Positions 8,163-16,583 of a stretch of DNA of 64,000 bases are shown in pieces. A program made the translations under genes and the position numbers. How positions within the stretch are numbered: the stretch's first letter is position 1; every line of letters begins with the position of its first letter. The notes under the pieces were generated by a model. The model was not told the origin of the DNA and ran no database searches. It saw only the letters and a list, made by a program, of their open reading frames with translations. The DNA is taken from assembly GCA_001725415.1 (NCBI GenBank), contig MEGH01000039.1, forward strand, positions 41,556 through 105,555, given 5' to 3'. Source of the DNA: Pseudonocardia sp. SCN 73-27 (GTDB taxonomy: Bacteria > Actinomycetota > Actinomycetes > Mycobacteriales > Pseudonocardiaceae).

Positions 8163-9152
8163 GTGGCTCGAGTGATCGGTGGCCCCGCGGCATGGCGCGG
8201 ACCGGAGATCGTCGACTCCCCCGAGTGGAAGATCGAGCTGACCCCCGAGCACGTCGATGAGCTGCGGGCCGCGCTGCGCGGTGTCGACGAGCCCGACCGC
8301 GCACTGCGCTCGATCACCCGCGAGAACTTCCCCCTGCCCACCCTCGCCCCCGTCCTCGCCGCCGTGCAGGACGAACTGGTCGACGGCCGCGGCTTCGTGC
8401 TGCTGCGCGGCGTCCCCGTCGAGGAGCTCACCGAGCGCCAGGCCGAGCTCATGTACTGGGGCATCGGCCTCTACGTCGGCGTCCCGATCCACCAGAAGGG
8501 CGAGGACGACCTGCTCCTGCACATCCGCGACATGGGGCTCGACCGCAACGACCCCCTCGTCCGTGGCTTCCAGACCTCGGCGCGGCTCGACTATCACGCC
8601 GACTCCTCCGATGTCGTCGGCCTGCTGTGCATCCGGCCGGCCATGCGCGGCGGCGTCTCGACGATCGTCAGCGCCGTCGCCGTCCACGACGAGATCGTCC
8701 GCCGCCGCCCCGACCTCGCCGAGGTGCTGCACGAGCGCTGGTGGCACGACCGCCGCTCCGGCGACGGCCCCGAGAGCTTCTTCGAGTGCCCGATCTTCGC
8801 CGAGGAGGGCGGCAAGCTCTTCGCCCACTACGGCCGCGCCTACATCGACTCCGCCCCGCGCGGCGAGGGCGTCCCGGATCTCACCCCCGCGCAGGTCGAA
8901 GCCATGGACCTGCTCGACGAGCTGGACAACAGCGCCGAGTTCGTCCTCAACATGAACTTCGCGCCCGGCGACATCCAGTTCCTGAACAACTACACGATCA
9001 TGCACGCGCGCACCGACTACGAGGACTACCCCGAGCCGGAGCGCAAGCGCGACCTGATCCGCCTGTGGCTGGTGCTCGACCGCGACCTCGGCCTCCCGGC
9101 CGACTTCGAGGCCGGGGGCATCACTCCGCGCTCGGCCGCGCTCAGCCGCTGA
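8163..9152 (+). CDS. TauD/TfdA-family Fe(II)/2-oxoglutarate dioxygenase (paralogue 2)
   Basis: A 329-residue dioxygenase with iron ligands H145 and D147 (LDYHADSSDVVGLL) and a distal H281 (IMHARTDYED), and RLWL near residue 300. It shares long identical stretches with the minus-strand paralogue at 539-1609, so the pair arose by duplication. Starts at GTG 8163 with a purine-rich GAGAGG about 10 nt upstream. Followed after 57 nt by a binding-protein gene. Two diverged copies beside two binding proteins suggest two related substrates or two successive oxidations; this is inference. Confidence 0.87.
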   Translation: MARVIGGPAAWRGPEIVDSPEWKIELTPEHVDELRAALRGVDEPDRALRSITRENFPLPTLAPVLAAVQDELVDGRGFVLLRGVPVEELTERQAELMYWGIGLYVGVPIHQKGEDDLLLHIRDMGLDRNDPLVRGFQTSARLDYHADSSDVVGLLCIRPAMRGGVSTIVSAVAVHDEIVRRRPDLAEVLHERWWHDRRSGDGPESFFECPIFAEEGGKLFAHYGRAYIDSAPRGEGVPDLTPAQVEAMDLLDELDNSAEFVLNMNFAPGDIQFLNNYTIMHARTDYEDYPEPERKRDLIRLWLVLDRDLGLPADFEAGGITPRSAALSR

Positions 9153-9209
9153 CCTGCAAGGAAACCGTACGTCCCCCGAACCCCGCTGATCCCTCCACGG
9201 AGCATCCAG

Positions 9210-10205
9210 ATGAACCGACGTCTCAGATGGGTCGCGGCCGCCGCGGCGGCATCGCTGGCCCTCGTCCTGTCCGCCTGCGGCGGTGGCTCCTCCGGCACCG
9301 AGGTCGCCGCCGGCGCCGACGGCAAGGTCAAGCTCCGCGTCACCAGCCTCTCGCTGTGCAACGAGCTCGGCCTCTACACCAAGGACGGCGGCTACTTCGA
9401 CAAGCACGGCCTCGACGTCGAGTTCGTCAAGGCGACGGGCGGCAACGCCGGCGTCGCGGCACTGCAGTCCGGCGCGGCCGACGTCGTCACCGTGAGCCCC
9501 GCCGCGGTGTTCAACGCGATGGCCCAGGGCATCGACCTGACCATCGTCTCCGGCGCGGGCCGCACCACCCCGGAGACGCACGGCATCATCGTCAAGGCGG
9601 ACTCGCCGCTGCAGGGCCCGAAGGACCTCGCGCAGGGCAAGACCCTCGCCGTCGTCGAGCTGTCCGGCACCGGTGCCGCGCTGACCAAGAAGTGGGTCGA
9701 GAACGCCACCGGCGGTCAGACCGACCTCAAGTTCACCGCGCTGCCCTTCCCGGAACTCGCGCCGGCGGTCGTCAACGGCACCGTCACCGCCGCCCAGGTC
9801 ACCGCGTCGGAGATCTTCACGGTGACCAAGGCCGGCACCGGCCGGTCCATCGGCAACGCGATCTACGAGGCGTCCGGCGGCCCCACCCCGGTCTCGCTGT
9901 ACGCCGTCTCCCCCGACTTCCTGGCCAAGAACCAGAAGACGATGGAGCAGTTCACCGCCGCTATGCAGGAGGCCGCGGTCAGCGCGAACGACCCGAACAA
10001 CACCGAGAAGTTCGACGTCTTCTCCAGCTACTGCAAGCAGCCGGCCGCCGACCTGGCCCAGATCCCGCAGGTCACGTTCGAGGGCAACATCGACCGCGCG
10101 TCGTTCATGCGCATGGTCAAGGTCGTCCACGACGCGAACATGATCCCGGCCGACTTCCAGCCGGAGACCAAGGTCGCCGAGTTCGCCTGGGCGCCCAACA
10201 CCTGA
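9210..10205 (+). CDS. ABC transporter substrate-binding lipoprotein 2 (NMT1/SsuA-like)
   Basis: A 331-residue lipoprotein with lipobox LSAC (C23) and the same fold signature as binding protein 1, including YFDKHGLDVEFVKATGGNAG and the ending TKVAEFAW. The two proteins align over their whole length with clearly more than half the residues identical by eye. No permease or ATPase follows on this strand, so it probably docks on the importer encoded at 2997-5600. It lies directly after dioxygenase 2 and is closed by a strong hairpin. Confidence 0.9.
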   Translation: MNRRLRWVAAAAAASLALVLSACGGGSSGTEVAAGADGKVKLRVTSLSLCNELGLYTKDGGYFDKHGLDVEFVKATGGNAGVAALQSGAADVVTVSPAAVFNAMAQGIDLTIVSGAGRTTPETHGIIVKADSPLQGPKDLAQGKTLAVVELSGTGAALTKKWVENATGGQTDLKFTALPFPELAPAVVNGTVTAAQVTASEIFTVTKAGTGRSIGNAIYEASGGPTPVSLYAVSPDFLAKNQKTMEQFTAAMQEAAVSANDPNNTEKFDVFSSYCKQPAADLAQIPQVTFEGNIDRASFMRMVKVVHDANMIPADFQPETKVAEFAWAPNT

Positions 10206-10219
10206 TCCCTGCTCACACG

Positions 10220-10260
10220 CAGCGGTCCTGCCGTCCGTCCCCAGGGTGGCAGGACCGCTG
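10220..10260 (+). terminator. Hairpin terminator after binding protein 2
   Basis: A perfect 13-bp stem, CAGCGGTCCTGCC at 10220-10232 and GGCAGGACCGCTG at 10248-10260, with a 15-nt loop. It starts 15 nt after the stop codon. There is no U-run, which is common for actinobacterial terminators. Confidence 0.75.
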
Positions 10261-10282
10261 TATGTCCGGAGGTCCTGCTCGC

Positions 10283-11170
10283 ATGGTGCAGATCGTGGTG
10301 GCCGACGACGAGGGCGCCGCGGTGCTCACGGAGGTCGTCCCGGGGTCTTCGACGGTCGTCGTCCCGTTGTCCGGGCCGTTGCCGGCGGCCGCTCTCGGGG
10401 CGGAGGTGCTCGTCCCGCCGTTCGCGGTGCGCGGCACCAGGTTCCAGGAGCTGGCCGCGCGGATGCCGCGGCTGCGGCTGATCCAGCTGCTGACCGTCGG
10501 CGTCGACCAGTGGCAGGGCGCCGTCCCCGCCGGGGTCACGCTCTCAAACTGCCGCGGCGCCCACGACGCCCCCGTGGCCGAGTGGATCGTCGCGTCCCTG
10601 CTGGCGGTGCTGCGGGACCTCCCCCGCTACGTGCACGCACAGGCGGCCTCGGCATGGGCTCCCGGGCAGGCCGAAACCCTTGCGGGGAAACGGGTCCTGG
10701 TCGTCGGAGCCGGTGACGTCGCCACCGCGGCGCGGGCCCGGCTGGAGGTCTTCGGCGCGACCGTGACGCTGGTCGGCCGCGCCGCGCGCCACGGCGTCTC
10801 GGGGATCGACTCGCTCGACGACCTGCTCCCGCACCACGACGTCTGCGTGCTCGCCATCCCGCTGACCGACTCGACGGCCGGCCTGATCGGGGCGTCCCGC
10901 CTCGCGGCCCTTCCCGACGGCGCCGTCCTGGTCAACGCCGGCCGCGGCGGCCTGGCGGACACCACGGCCCTCGACGCGGCGCTCCGCACCGGCCGCCTCC
11001 GCGCGGCCCTCGACGTCACCGACCCCGAACCGCTCCCGGCCGATCATCCACTGTGGAGCGCACCCGGCCTGCTCCTGACCCCGCACGTCGCGGGCCGTGT
11101 CGCAGGCGTGGGCCGCCGCGCCTACACCGTGGCAGGCCACCGCATCGCGTCGTACTTCCAGAGCCTGTGA
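10283..11170 (+). CDS. D-2-hydroxyacid dehydrogenase family protein
   Basis: About 295 residues. It resembles NAD(P)-dependent D-2-hydroxyacid dehydrogenases, which interconvert 2-oxo acids and D-2-hydroxy acids. Family elements: a degenerate nucleotide-binding loop VVGAGDVA (G-x-G-x-x-A), catalytic arginine in NAGRGGLAD, glutamate in DPEPLPADHPLW and histidine in LTPHVAG. ATG at 10283 is chosen because GGAGG lies 10 nt upstream; an in-frame ATG at 10262 falls against the preceding terminator. Its TGA stop lies inside the first copy of a 40-bp palindrome. It could process a 2-oxo acid made in the island. Confidence 0.83.
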   Translation: MVQIVVADDEGAAVLTEVVPGSSTVVVPLSGPLPAAALGAEVLVPPFAVRGTRFQELAARMPRLRLIQLLTVGVDQWQGAVPAGVTLSNCRGAHDAPVAEWIVASLLAVLRDLPRYVHAQAASAWAPGQAETLAGKRVLVVGAGDVATAARARLEVFGATVTLVGRAARHGVSGIDSLDDLLPHHDVCVLAIPLTDSTAGLIGASRLAALPDGAVLVNAGRGGLADTTALDAALRTGRLRAALDVTDPEPLPADHPLWSAPGLLLTPHVAGRVAGVGRRAYTVAGHRIASYFQSL

Positions 11171-11206
11171 GCGGTAACGGTCGCTGTGGCGACCATCACC
11201 GCTCAC
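11167..11206. repeat. 40-bp palindrome copy 1 (bidirectional terminator)
   Basis: GTGAGCGGTAACGGTCGC, a 4-nt centre, then GCGACCATCACCGCTCAC: two 18-nt arms with two mismatched pairs. It sits between convergent genes (the stop TGA of the dehydrogenase is within it). Four more copies occur at 16042, 28261, 29292 and 44504. Confidence 0.8.
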
Positions 11207-11216
11207 GAGGGCTGGG

Positions 11217-13412
11217 TCAGAGGTCCAGGGTCAGGGACGCCGACCGCGCCCGGCCGACACACACGATCATCGTTGCTCCACTCGCCCGGTCGTCGTCGGT
11301 GAGGACGGTGTCGCGGTGCTCCGGCGTGCCGTCGAGGACCCGCGTCTCGCACGCGCCGCAGTAGCCCTGCTCGCAGTCGTAGGACAGCGTCGGGATCTCC
11401 TCGCGCAGCGCGTCGATCAGGCGCTGGTCGGCCGGGACCGTCACGGTCCGGCCCGTCCGGGCGAGGACGACGCCGAACGCCCTGTCGCCCGAGGTGTCCC
11501 AGACCGGCTGGTCGGAGGGGGCGGTGAAGCGCTCGACGTGCAGGTCCGCCGACCGACCGGCCGCCTCGCACACCACCGTCGCGGCGTCGATCATCACCGA
11601 CGGACCGCAGCAGTAGATCGCCGTCCCGGGCTCGGTGGCAGCGACCAGCGCGGCGAGATTTGGGATGCCGTCGGTGTCCTGGGGGACGAGACGCAGGTCG
11701 TCCCCGAGCAGCGCGGTGAGCTCGTCGGCGAACGCCATCGACGACCGCGTCCGCCCGCCGTAGACCATCCGCGGCCGCTGCCCGCGCGCCACGAGGTCCC
11801 GCGCGATCGCGAGCAGCGGCGTCACGCCGATGCCGCCCGCGAGCAGCAGGTGCCCCGGCGCGTCGACGAGCGGGAAGCGGTTGCGTGGCCCGCGGACGGT
11901 GAGCGCCAGCCCGTCGCGGACGACGTCGTGGACCTCCTTCGACCCACCCCGGCCCGCCTCCGCCCGCAGGACAGCGACCGTCCATGTCGGACTCTCCGGG
12001 TGGCCGCACAGGGAGTACTGCCGGATGCGACCCGACGGCAGGTGCAGCTCGACGTGCGAGCCCGGCGCCCAGTCCGGGAGCGGGCTGCCGTCGGCCGCGG
12101 CCATCGTGAGGGCGATGACGTCGTCGGCCTTCTTCTCGACGCCGGTGACCTCGACGCGCAGGTCCGTCGCGATGGACGTCGACGGGGCCGCGCCGAGCCG
12201 TGGGCCCGGCGTGAACGTCGCCGGGAGCGCGTCCCAGCCCGTCTGATTGCCCCGCGTCGGGTACGGGACGGCCCGGCCGGCGTCGATCACGAAGTCCGGC
12301 AACCGGGTCAGGACCTGCCGCATCATCTCCCCGAACATCGCCCGCGCCAGGTGCGCGCCCGCGCAGCGGTGCGTGCCGATGCCGAACGAGAGGTGGCGGC
12401 GGGCGTCGCGGTCGAGCCGGATCGTCTCCGGGTCGTCGAACACCGCGGGGTCGTGGTTGGCCGCGACCCACGGGATGAGGACGCGCTCGCCCCGCGCGAC
12501 CGGGCAGCCGCCGATCTCGGTGTCGGCCATGACGGTGCGCGCCATGGACTGCGACGGCGCGAACGCCCGCAGGAACTCCTCCGTCGCGTCGGTGAGCAGA
12601 TCGGGGTCGTCGATCAGGCGCTGCCGCTCCTGCGGGTGCGCCGACAACCAGACCAATGTGGACCCGGTCAGCGATGTCGTGGTGTCGACGCCGCCCGCGA
12701 TCAGCAGGAACACCACCGACACGAGCTCGTCGTCGGTGAACGGGCGGCCGTCCGGGCGGGTGGCCGCGACCAGGGTGCTGACGGCGCCGTCGGCGGGCCG
12801 GGCGCGACGGTCCGCGAGCAGCTCCCGGATGCGGACCTCCAACGCCCCCAACGCCTCGCCGCCGCGGCGGGCCCGCTCGCTGCCGGCGACCGCGGCGAAG
12901 ATGTCGTGCACCGGCTTGGCGTAGCGCGCCCACTCGTCGGTGCCGAAGCCGAGCCAGTCGAGCGTCACCGCGGCGGGCAGCGGGTTGGTCAGGTCGGCGA
13001 CGAAGTCCACCGACCCGGCCTCCACGAAGCCGTCGACGATCCGCGTCGCGTGCGCGGCGATCATCGGCCGCAGCCGGTCGACGGACTCCGGCGAGAGCAG
13101 CGGGTTGATCAGCTCCCGGTAGGGCGTAGAGCTGGGCGGGTCGAGCTCGATCGGCAACTGCACCAGGCCCGCGCCCGGCGGGATGACGAAGGAGACGCCC
13201 TGGTCGCCGGCCGGTGCACGCTCGGAGGAGAACGTCGCGTCGTCCCGGGCGATGCGGGCGACGTCGGCGTAGCGCGTCGTGTAGACGAACCCGTCGTGCG
13301 CCGACGTCCGGCCCACCGGGCAGCGCTCGCGGAACTCCCGGTAGTACGCAACGGGATCGGCGTTGGCCTCGGTGCCGTGGTGGTCGAACTCCGGCTGGAT
13401 GGTCCGCGTCAT
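11217..13412 (-). CDS. Self-sufficient cytochrome P450 fused to FMN reductase and [2Fe-2S] ferredoxin
   Basis: A 731-residue fusion. Residues 1-400 are a P450: I-helix AGGVDTTTS (239-247), K-helix ExxR (279-282), heme loop FGIGTHRCAG with ligand C350. Residues about 415-625 are a phthalate-dioxygenase-reductase-like module with the flavin motif RQYSLCG (464-470), nucleotide loop GGIGVTPLL (526-534) and CGPSVM (602-607). Residues 640-731 are a plant-type ferredoxin with C680, C685, C688 and C718. This order matches the P450RhF/CYP116B-type class. It needs only NAD(P)H and O2 to hydroxylate a substrate or O-demethylate an aryl ether. Only 69 nt separate it from the aldehyde dehydrogenase, so the two probably share a transcript. 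Confidence 0.92.
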   Translation of the reverse strand: MTRTIQPEFDHHGTEANADPVAYYREFRERCPVGRTSAHDGFVYTTRYADVARIARDDATFSSERAPAGDQGVSFVIPPGAGLVQLPIELDPPSSTPYRELINPLLSPESVDRLRPMIAAHATRIVDGFVEAGSVDFVADLTNPLPAAVTLDWLGFGTDEWARYAKPVHDIFAAVAGSERARRGGEALGALEVRIRELLADRRARPADGAVSTLVAATRPDGRPFTDDELVSVVFLLIAGGVDTTTSLTGSTLVWLSAHPQERQRLIDDPDLLTDATEEFLRAFAPSQSMARTVMADTEIGGCPVARGERVLIPWVAANHDPAVFDDPETIRLDRDARRHLSFGIGTHRCAGAHLARAMFGEMMRQVLTRLPDFVIDAGRAVPYPTRGNQTGWDALPATFTPGPRLGAAPSTSIATDLRVEVTGVEKKADDVIALTMAAADGSPLPDWAPGSHVELHLPSGRIRQYSLCGHPESPTWTVAVLRAEAGRGGSKEVHDVVRDGLALTVRGPRNRFPLVDAPGHLLLAGGIGVTPLLAIARDLVARGQRPRMVYGGRTRSSMAFADELTALLGDDLRLVPQDTDGIPNLAALVAATEPGTAIYCCGPSVMIDAATVVCEAAGRSADLHVERFTAPSDQPVWDTSGDRAFGVVLARTGRTVTVPADQRLIDALREEIPTLSYDCEQGYCGACETRVLDGTPEHRDTVLTDDDRASGATMIVCVGRARSASLTLDL

Positions 13413-13481
13413 CGGGACTCCGTCGTGATGGTTCTGCGCGCGGTGTTGCCCGGCCGCGCCACCGGGGTCGTACCCGTCTTT

Positions 13482-14903
13482 CTAGCCGAGCTTGACCGCG
13501 ACGCCCTTCTCGCGGGTGTACTCGCGCAGCGCCTCGTGGCCGACGCCGCGGGCGTAGCCGGAGGCCTTCTGCATCGCGAACGGGAAGCCGATCACACCGG
13601 CGTCGGCGAACTGGTTGACCGACACCTGCCCGGTCCGGACGGCCGCCGCGGCGCGCAGGGCCCGGGAGACGTCGGCCGTCCACAGGCAGGTGAGCAGCCC
13701 GAAGTCGGTACCGTCTGCCAGGGCGAGGGCCTCGTCGTCGCCGGTGAACGTCTGGATCGCCAGAACCGGGCCGAACACCTCCTCGCGCAGCAGCCGCGCG
13801 TCGGGGGCGAGCCCGTCGACCGCCGTGGGCTCGACGTACCAGCCCTCCGGTGAGCCGCCGCCGGTCAGCACACGCGCGCCCGTGCCGGGGAGCTCGTCGA
13901 GGAACCCACGGACCCGGGCGTGCTGGGTGGCGCTGACCAGCGGGCCCAAGTCGGCGCCTTCGTCCCAGGCGCCCAGCCGCAGCGTGCTCATCGCGGCGAC
14001 GACCCGGTCGCGGACCTCGTCGGCGATCGCGGAGGCGACCAGCAGGCGCGAGCCGGCGTAGCAGTTCTGGCCGGAGTCCTCGGTGATCGAACCGACGATC
14101 GCAGGGATCGCGGTGTCGAGGTCGGCGTCGGCGAACACGACGTTGGCCGACTTCCCGCCCAGCTCCAGCTTGGCCGGCACCAGGTTGGCGGCGGCGGCCG
14201 CGGCGACGGCCCGCCCGGTCGACGTCGAGCCGACGAAGCTGACGTGGTCGATGCCCGGGTGCCCCGACAGCGCCGCACCCGCGACGCCGTCGCCGGTGAC
14301 GACCTGCAGCACGCCCTCCGGCAGCCCGGCCTCCGCGGCGAGTGCTGCCATCTCGATCGCGACCAGCGGCGCGACCTCCGACGGCTTGAGGACGACGGTG
14401 TTGCCGGCGGCGAGCGCCGGGGCGACGTTGGCCGCGGTGAGGACGGCGGGCACGTTCCACGGGATGATCACGCCGCACACGCCGAGGGGTTCGCGCAGCG
14501 TGTAGCCGTGGAAGTCGGGGCTGCGCGTCGGCAGCGTGACGCCGGTGATCTTGTCGGCCGCGCCCGCGAAGTACCGGACGATGCCCGACGCGATGTAGAC
14601 GTTGAGGATGCCGCCGCCGAGCGGCTTGCCGACGTCACGGGCCTCGACGGCCCCCAGCTGCTCCGCGCGCCCGGCCATCAGGTCGGCCCAGCGGCCGAGG
14701 ACCGCGCCACGGTCGCTCGCCGAGGTCGCGGCCCAGTCGTGCGCGGCCCGGCGGGCGATGCCGACGGCGGCCTCCACGTCGGCGGCGGTGGCGCGGGCGA
14801 CGGTCGTGATGGCGGTGCGGGTCGCGGGATCGAGGACCTCGATCTCGTGCCTCCGGACGGCCCCGGTGGTCGTCGTCATGGGGCGATCGTCACGGGAATC
14901 CAT
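13482..14903 (-). CDS. NAD(P)-dependent aldehyde dehydrogenase
   Basis: A 473-residue ALDH-superfamily enzyme that oxidises an aldehyde to an acid. Catalytic residues are all present: oxyanion N150 (IPWNVP), general base E247 (LELGGKS) and nucleophile C281 (SGQNCYAGSR). Two starts are possible: ATG 14903, following TTGAGAG, or an internal ATG at 14879. Only about 37 bp separate it from the divergent alcohol dehydrogenase, so the pair shares a bidirectional promoter. With the P450 downstream and the alcohol dehydrogenase across, it forms a hydroxylation, alcohol and aldehyde oxidation series. Confidence 0.92.
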   Translation of the reverse strand: MDSRDDRPMTTTTGAVRRHEIEVLDPATRTAITTVARATAADVEAAVGIARRAAHDWAATSASDRGAVLGRWADLMAGRAEQLGAVEARDVGKPLGGGILNVYIASGIVRYFAGAADKITGVTLPTRSPDFHGYTLREPLGVCGVIIPWNVPAVLTAANVAPALAAGNTVVLKPSEVAPLVAIEMAALAAEAGLPEGVLQVVTGDGVAGAALSGHPGIDHVSFVGSTSTGRAVAAAAAANLVPAKLELGGKSANVVFADADLDTAIPAIVGSITEDSGQNCYAGSRLLVASAIADEVRDRVVAAMSTLRLGAWDEGADLGPLVSATQHARVRGFLDELPGTGARVLTGGGSPEGWYVEPTAVDGLAPDARLLREEVFGPVLAIQTFTGDDEALALADGTDFGLLTCLWTADVSRALRAAAAVRTGQVSVNQFADAGVIGFPFAMQKASGYARGVGHEALREYTREKGVAVKLG

Positions 14904-14940
14904 CTCTCAAGTCAAGATGGTCTCTCGTATTGTGTCGCGT
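14904..14940. promoter_or_regulatory. Compact divergent promoter between aldehyde and alcohol dehydrogenase genes
   Basis: Only 37 bp lie between the two start codons, so at least one mRNA is probably leaderless. It contains CAAGATGG (14913-14920) and GTATTGTG (14927-14934), which resemble the end and core of the island's shared element (copy B has GTATTGCG and CAAGATGG). The resemblance is partial. Confidence 0.4.
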
Positions 14941-16029
14941 ATGCGCCCCGTCACCGCCGCCGTCCTGCGCTCGCCCGAGGGCCCGTTCGAGCTCGCCGAC
15001 CTGCAGCTGGAGGACCCCCGACCCGACGAGGTCGTCGTCCGCACGGTCGCCGCCGGCATCTGCGGGACCGACCTCGAGTTCGCCTCGATGATGGCGACGC
15101 CGGTCGTCCTCGGGCACGAGGGCGCGGGCGTCGTCGAACAAGTCGGTGCCGACGTGTCCGACCTCGTGGTCGGCGACCGCGTCACCATGACCTTCGCCCG
15201 CTGCGGCACCTGCCGGCCCTGCTCGGCCCGTGCCTTCGCCTACTGCGAGCGCTTCTGGGAGTACAACTTCATCGGCACCCGCCCCGACGGCAGCACCGCC
15301 CTGCGCGACGGCGACGGCACCCCGGTCAACGGGCACTTCCTCGGCCAGTCCTCGTTCGCCAGCCATACGCTCGCGAAGCGCACCAGCGTCGTCCGCGTCC
15401 CCGACGCGATGGACCTGTCGGTCAGCGCGCCCTTCGGCTGCGGCTTCCAGACCGGCGCCGGCGGCGTCCTCAACGTGCTGCGCCCCGCGCCCGGCTCGTC
15501 GATCGCCGTCTTCGGCGCGGGTGCGGTCGGTGCTGCCGCGCTGGCGGCCGCGAGGATCGCCGGCTGCGGGACGATCATCGCCGTCGACGTCGCCGACAGC
15601 CGCCGCGAACAGGCCCTCGCCCTGGGCGCGACGCACGCGATCGACGCGGGGGAGGGGCTCGCCGAGCGCGTCCGCGACCTCGCCGACGGCGGCGTCGACT
15701 TCGCGATCGACACCACCGGCCGCGCCGAGGTCCTCCGCGCCGCCGTCGAAGCCCTCGCACCGCTCGGGACCTGCGGCGTCGTCGGAGTCGGGGCCAGCGC
15801 GGAGATGAGCTTCGAATGGCGCTCGGTCCTCAACGGCCGCACGATCACCGGCATCATCGCCGGTGGCGGCGTGCCCGAGGAGTTCCTGCCGCAGCTCATC
15901 GACCTGCACCTCGAGGGCCGCTTCCCCGTCGACACCCTGCTGACCCGGTTCCCGTTCGCCGATATCAACGAGGCGATCGCCGAGCTGCGGGTGGGGCGCG
16001 TCGGCAAGGCGGTGCTGACGTTCGAGTAG
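14941..16029 (+). CDS. Zinc-dependent alcohol dehydrogenase (aryl-alcohol type)
   Basis: A 362-residue medium-chain dehydrogenase/reductase oxidising an alcohol with NAD(P). Catalytic zinc ligands C41 (GICGTD) and H59-E60 (GHEGAG), structural zinc cysteines C88, C91, C94 and C102, and a nucleotide-binding FGAGAVG loop are visible. The sequence resembles benzyl-alcohol/geraniol dehydrogenase-type members more than ethanol dehydrogenases. ATG 14941 is used because it opens the domain; an in-frame ATG at 14917 would overlap the divergent promoter. Ends at palindrome copy 2. Confidence 0.9.
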   Translation: MRPVTAAVLRSPEGPFELADLQLEDPRPDEVVVRTVAAGICGTDLEFASMMATPVVLGHEGAGVVEQVGADVSDLVVGDRVTMTFARCGTCRPCSARAFAYCERFWEYNFIGTRPDGSTALRDGDGTPVNGHFLGQSSFASHTLAKRTSVVRVPDAMDLSVSAPFGCGFQTGAGGVLNVLRPAPGSSIAVFGAGAVGAAALAAARIAGCGTIIAVDVADSRREQALALGATHAIDAGEGLAERVRDLADGGVDFAIDTTGRAEVLRAAVEALAPLGTCGVVGVGASAEMSFEWRSVLNGRTITGIIAGGGVPEEFLPQLIDLHLEGRFPVDTLLTRFPFADINEAIAELRVGRVGKAVLTFE

Positions 16030-16041
16030 GCCCCGGGGGTC

Positions 16042-16081
16042 GTGAGCGGTAATGGTCGCTATAGCGACCATTACCGCTCAC
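16042..16081. repeat. 40-bp palindrome copy 2 (perfect)
   Basis: GTGAGCGGTAATGGTCGC, TATA centre, GCGACCATTACCGCTCAC: the full 40 bp is its own reverse complement. It lies between the convergent alcohol dehydrogenase and NTF2-like genes, a position suited to a two-way terminator. Confidence 0.85.
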
Positions 16082-16086
16082 AGGCT

Positions 16087-16497
16087 CTATGCGGGGGCGG
16101 GCATCGCGCCGATCTGGACCAGCAGGCCGAGCATGTCGGTCGACGACCATCGCTCCACGCAGACGCCGTCACGCATCCGCAGGATCGTGATGCCGTCCAA
16201 CGCGACCGGGTTCCCCGTCGGCGGGACGCCCATGAACGCGCCGTCATGCGTACCCGACAGCGTGAACCGGGAGACGATCCGGTCTCCGGAGCCGAAGGTG
16301 TCGTGCAGGTCGATCCGACTGCCGGGGAACGACGCCATCAGGGCCTCGTAGAAGCCGCGGACCCCGACCTTGTCCAGCGGCTCGGGGCCGAACCCGTGCA
16401 CCTGCACGTCGTCGGCGTAGATCCGCAAGTAGCCGTCGAGGTCCCCGGCGTTCCACCGGTCGATCGCCTCGTTCAGCGCCGCTTCGTTCGTCGTCAT
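16087..16497 (-). CDS. NTF2/SnoaL-like protein
   Basis: A 136-residue protein with the cone-shaped NTF2-like fold pattern: N-terminal helix (AALNEAIDRWNAGDLDGYLRIY), a YADDVQVHG strand and a C-terminal ILRMRDGVCVERWSSTDML. Family members include SnoaL-type cyclases, limonene-epoxide-hydrolase-like enzymes and many proteins of unknown role. ATG 16497 is preceded by GAGGGGGAC. It is 86 bp downstream of the ABC-2 permease and may belong to that operon. Specific function not recognised. Confidence 0.75.
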   Translation of the reverse strand: MTTNEAALNEAIDRWNAGDLDGYLRIYADDVQVHGFGPEPLDKVGVRGFYEALMASFPGSRIDLHDTFGSGDRIVSRFTLSGTHDGAFMGVPPTGNPVALDGITILRMRDGVCVERWSSTDMLGLLVQIGAMPAPA

Positions 16498-16583
16498 CAC
16501 GTCCCCCTCGTCCTCGGTTGCGGGGATCGTGGCCCGGTGCCCGGCTCGGCGCACCGGCCGTTGGGCCCCCGACCGGAGCGGGG

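Noticed and set aside
14904-14940. A fourth full copy of the island promoter element between the dehydrogenase genes
   Set aside because: Only CAAGATGG and a GTATTG core match; TTGACA spacing and the GACGGCGT core are missing, so I list it only as a partial resemblance.
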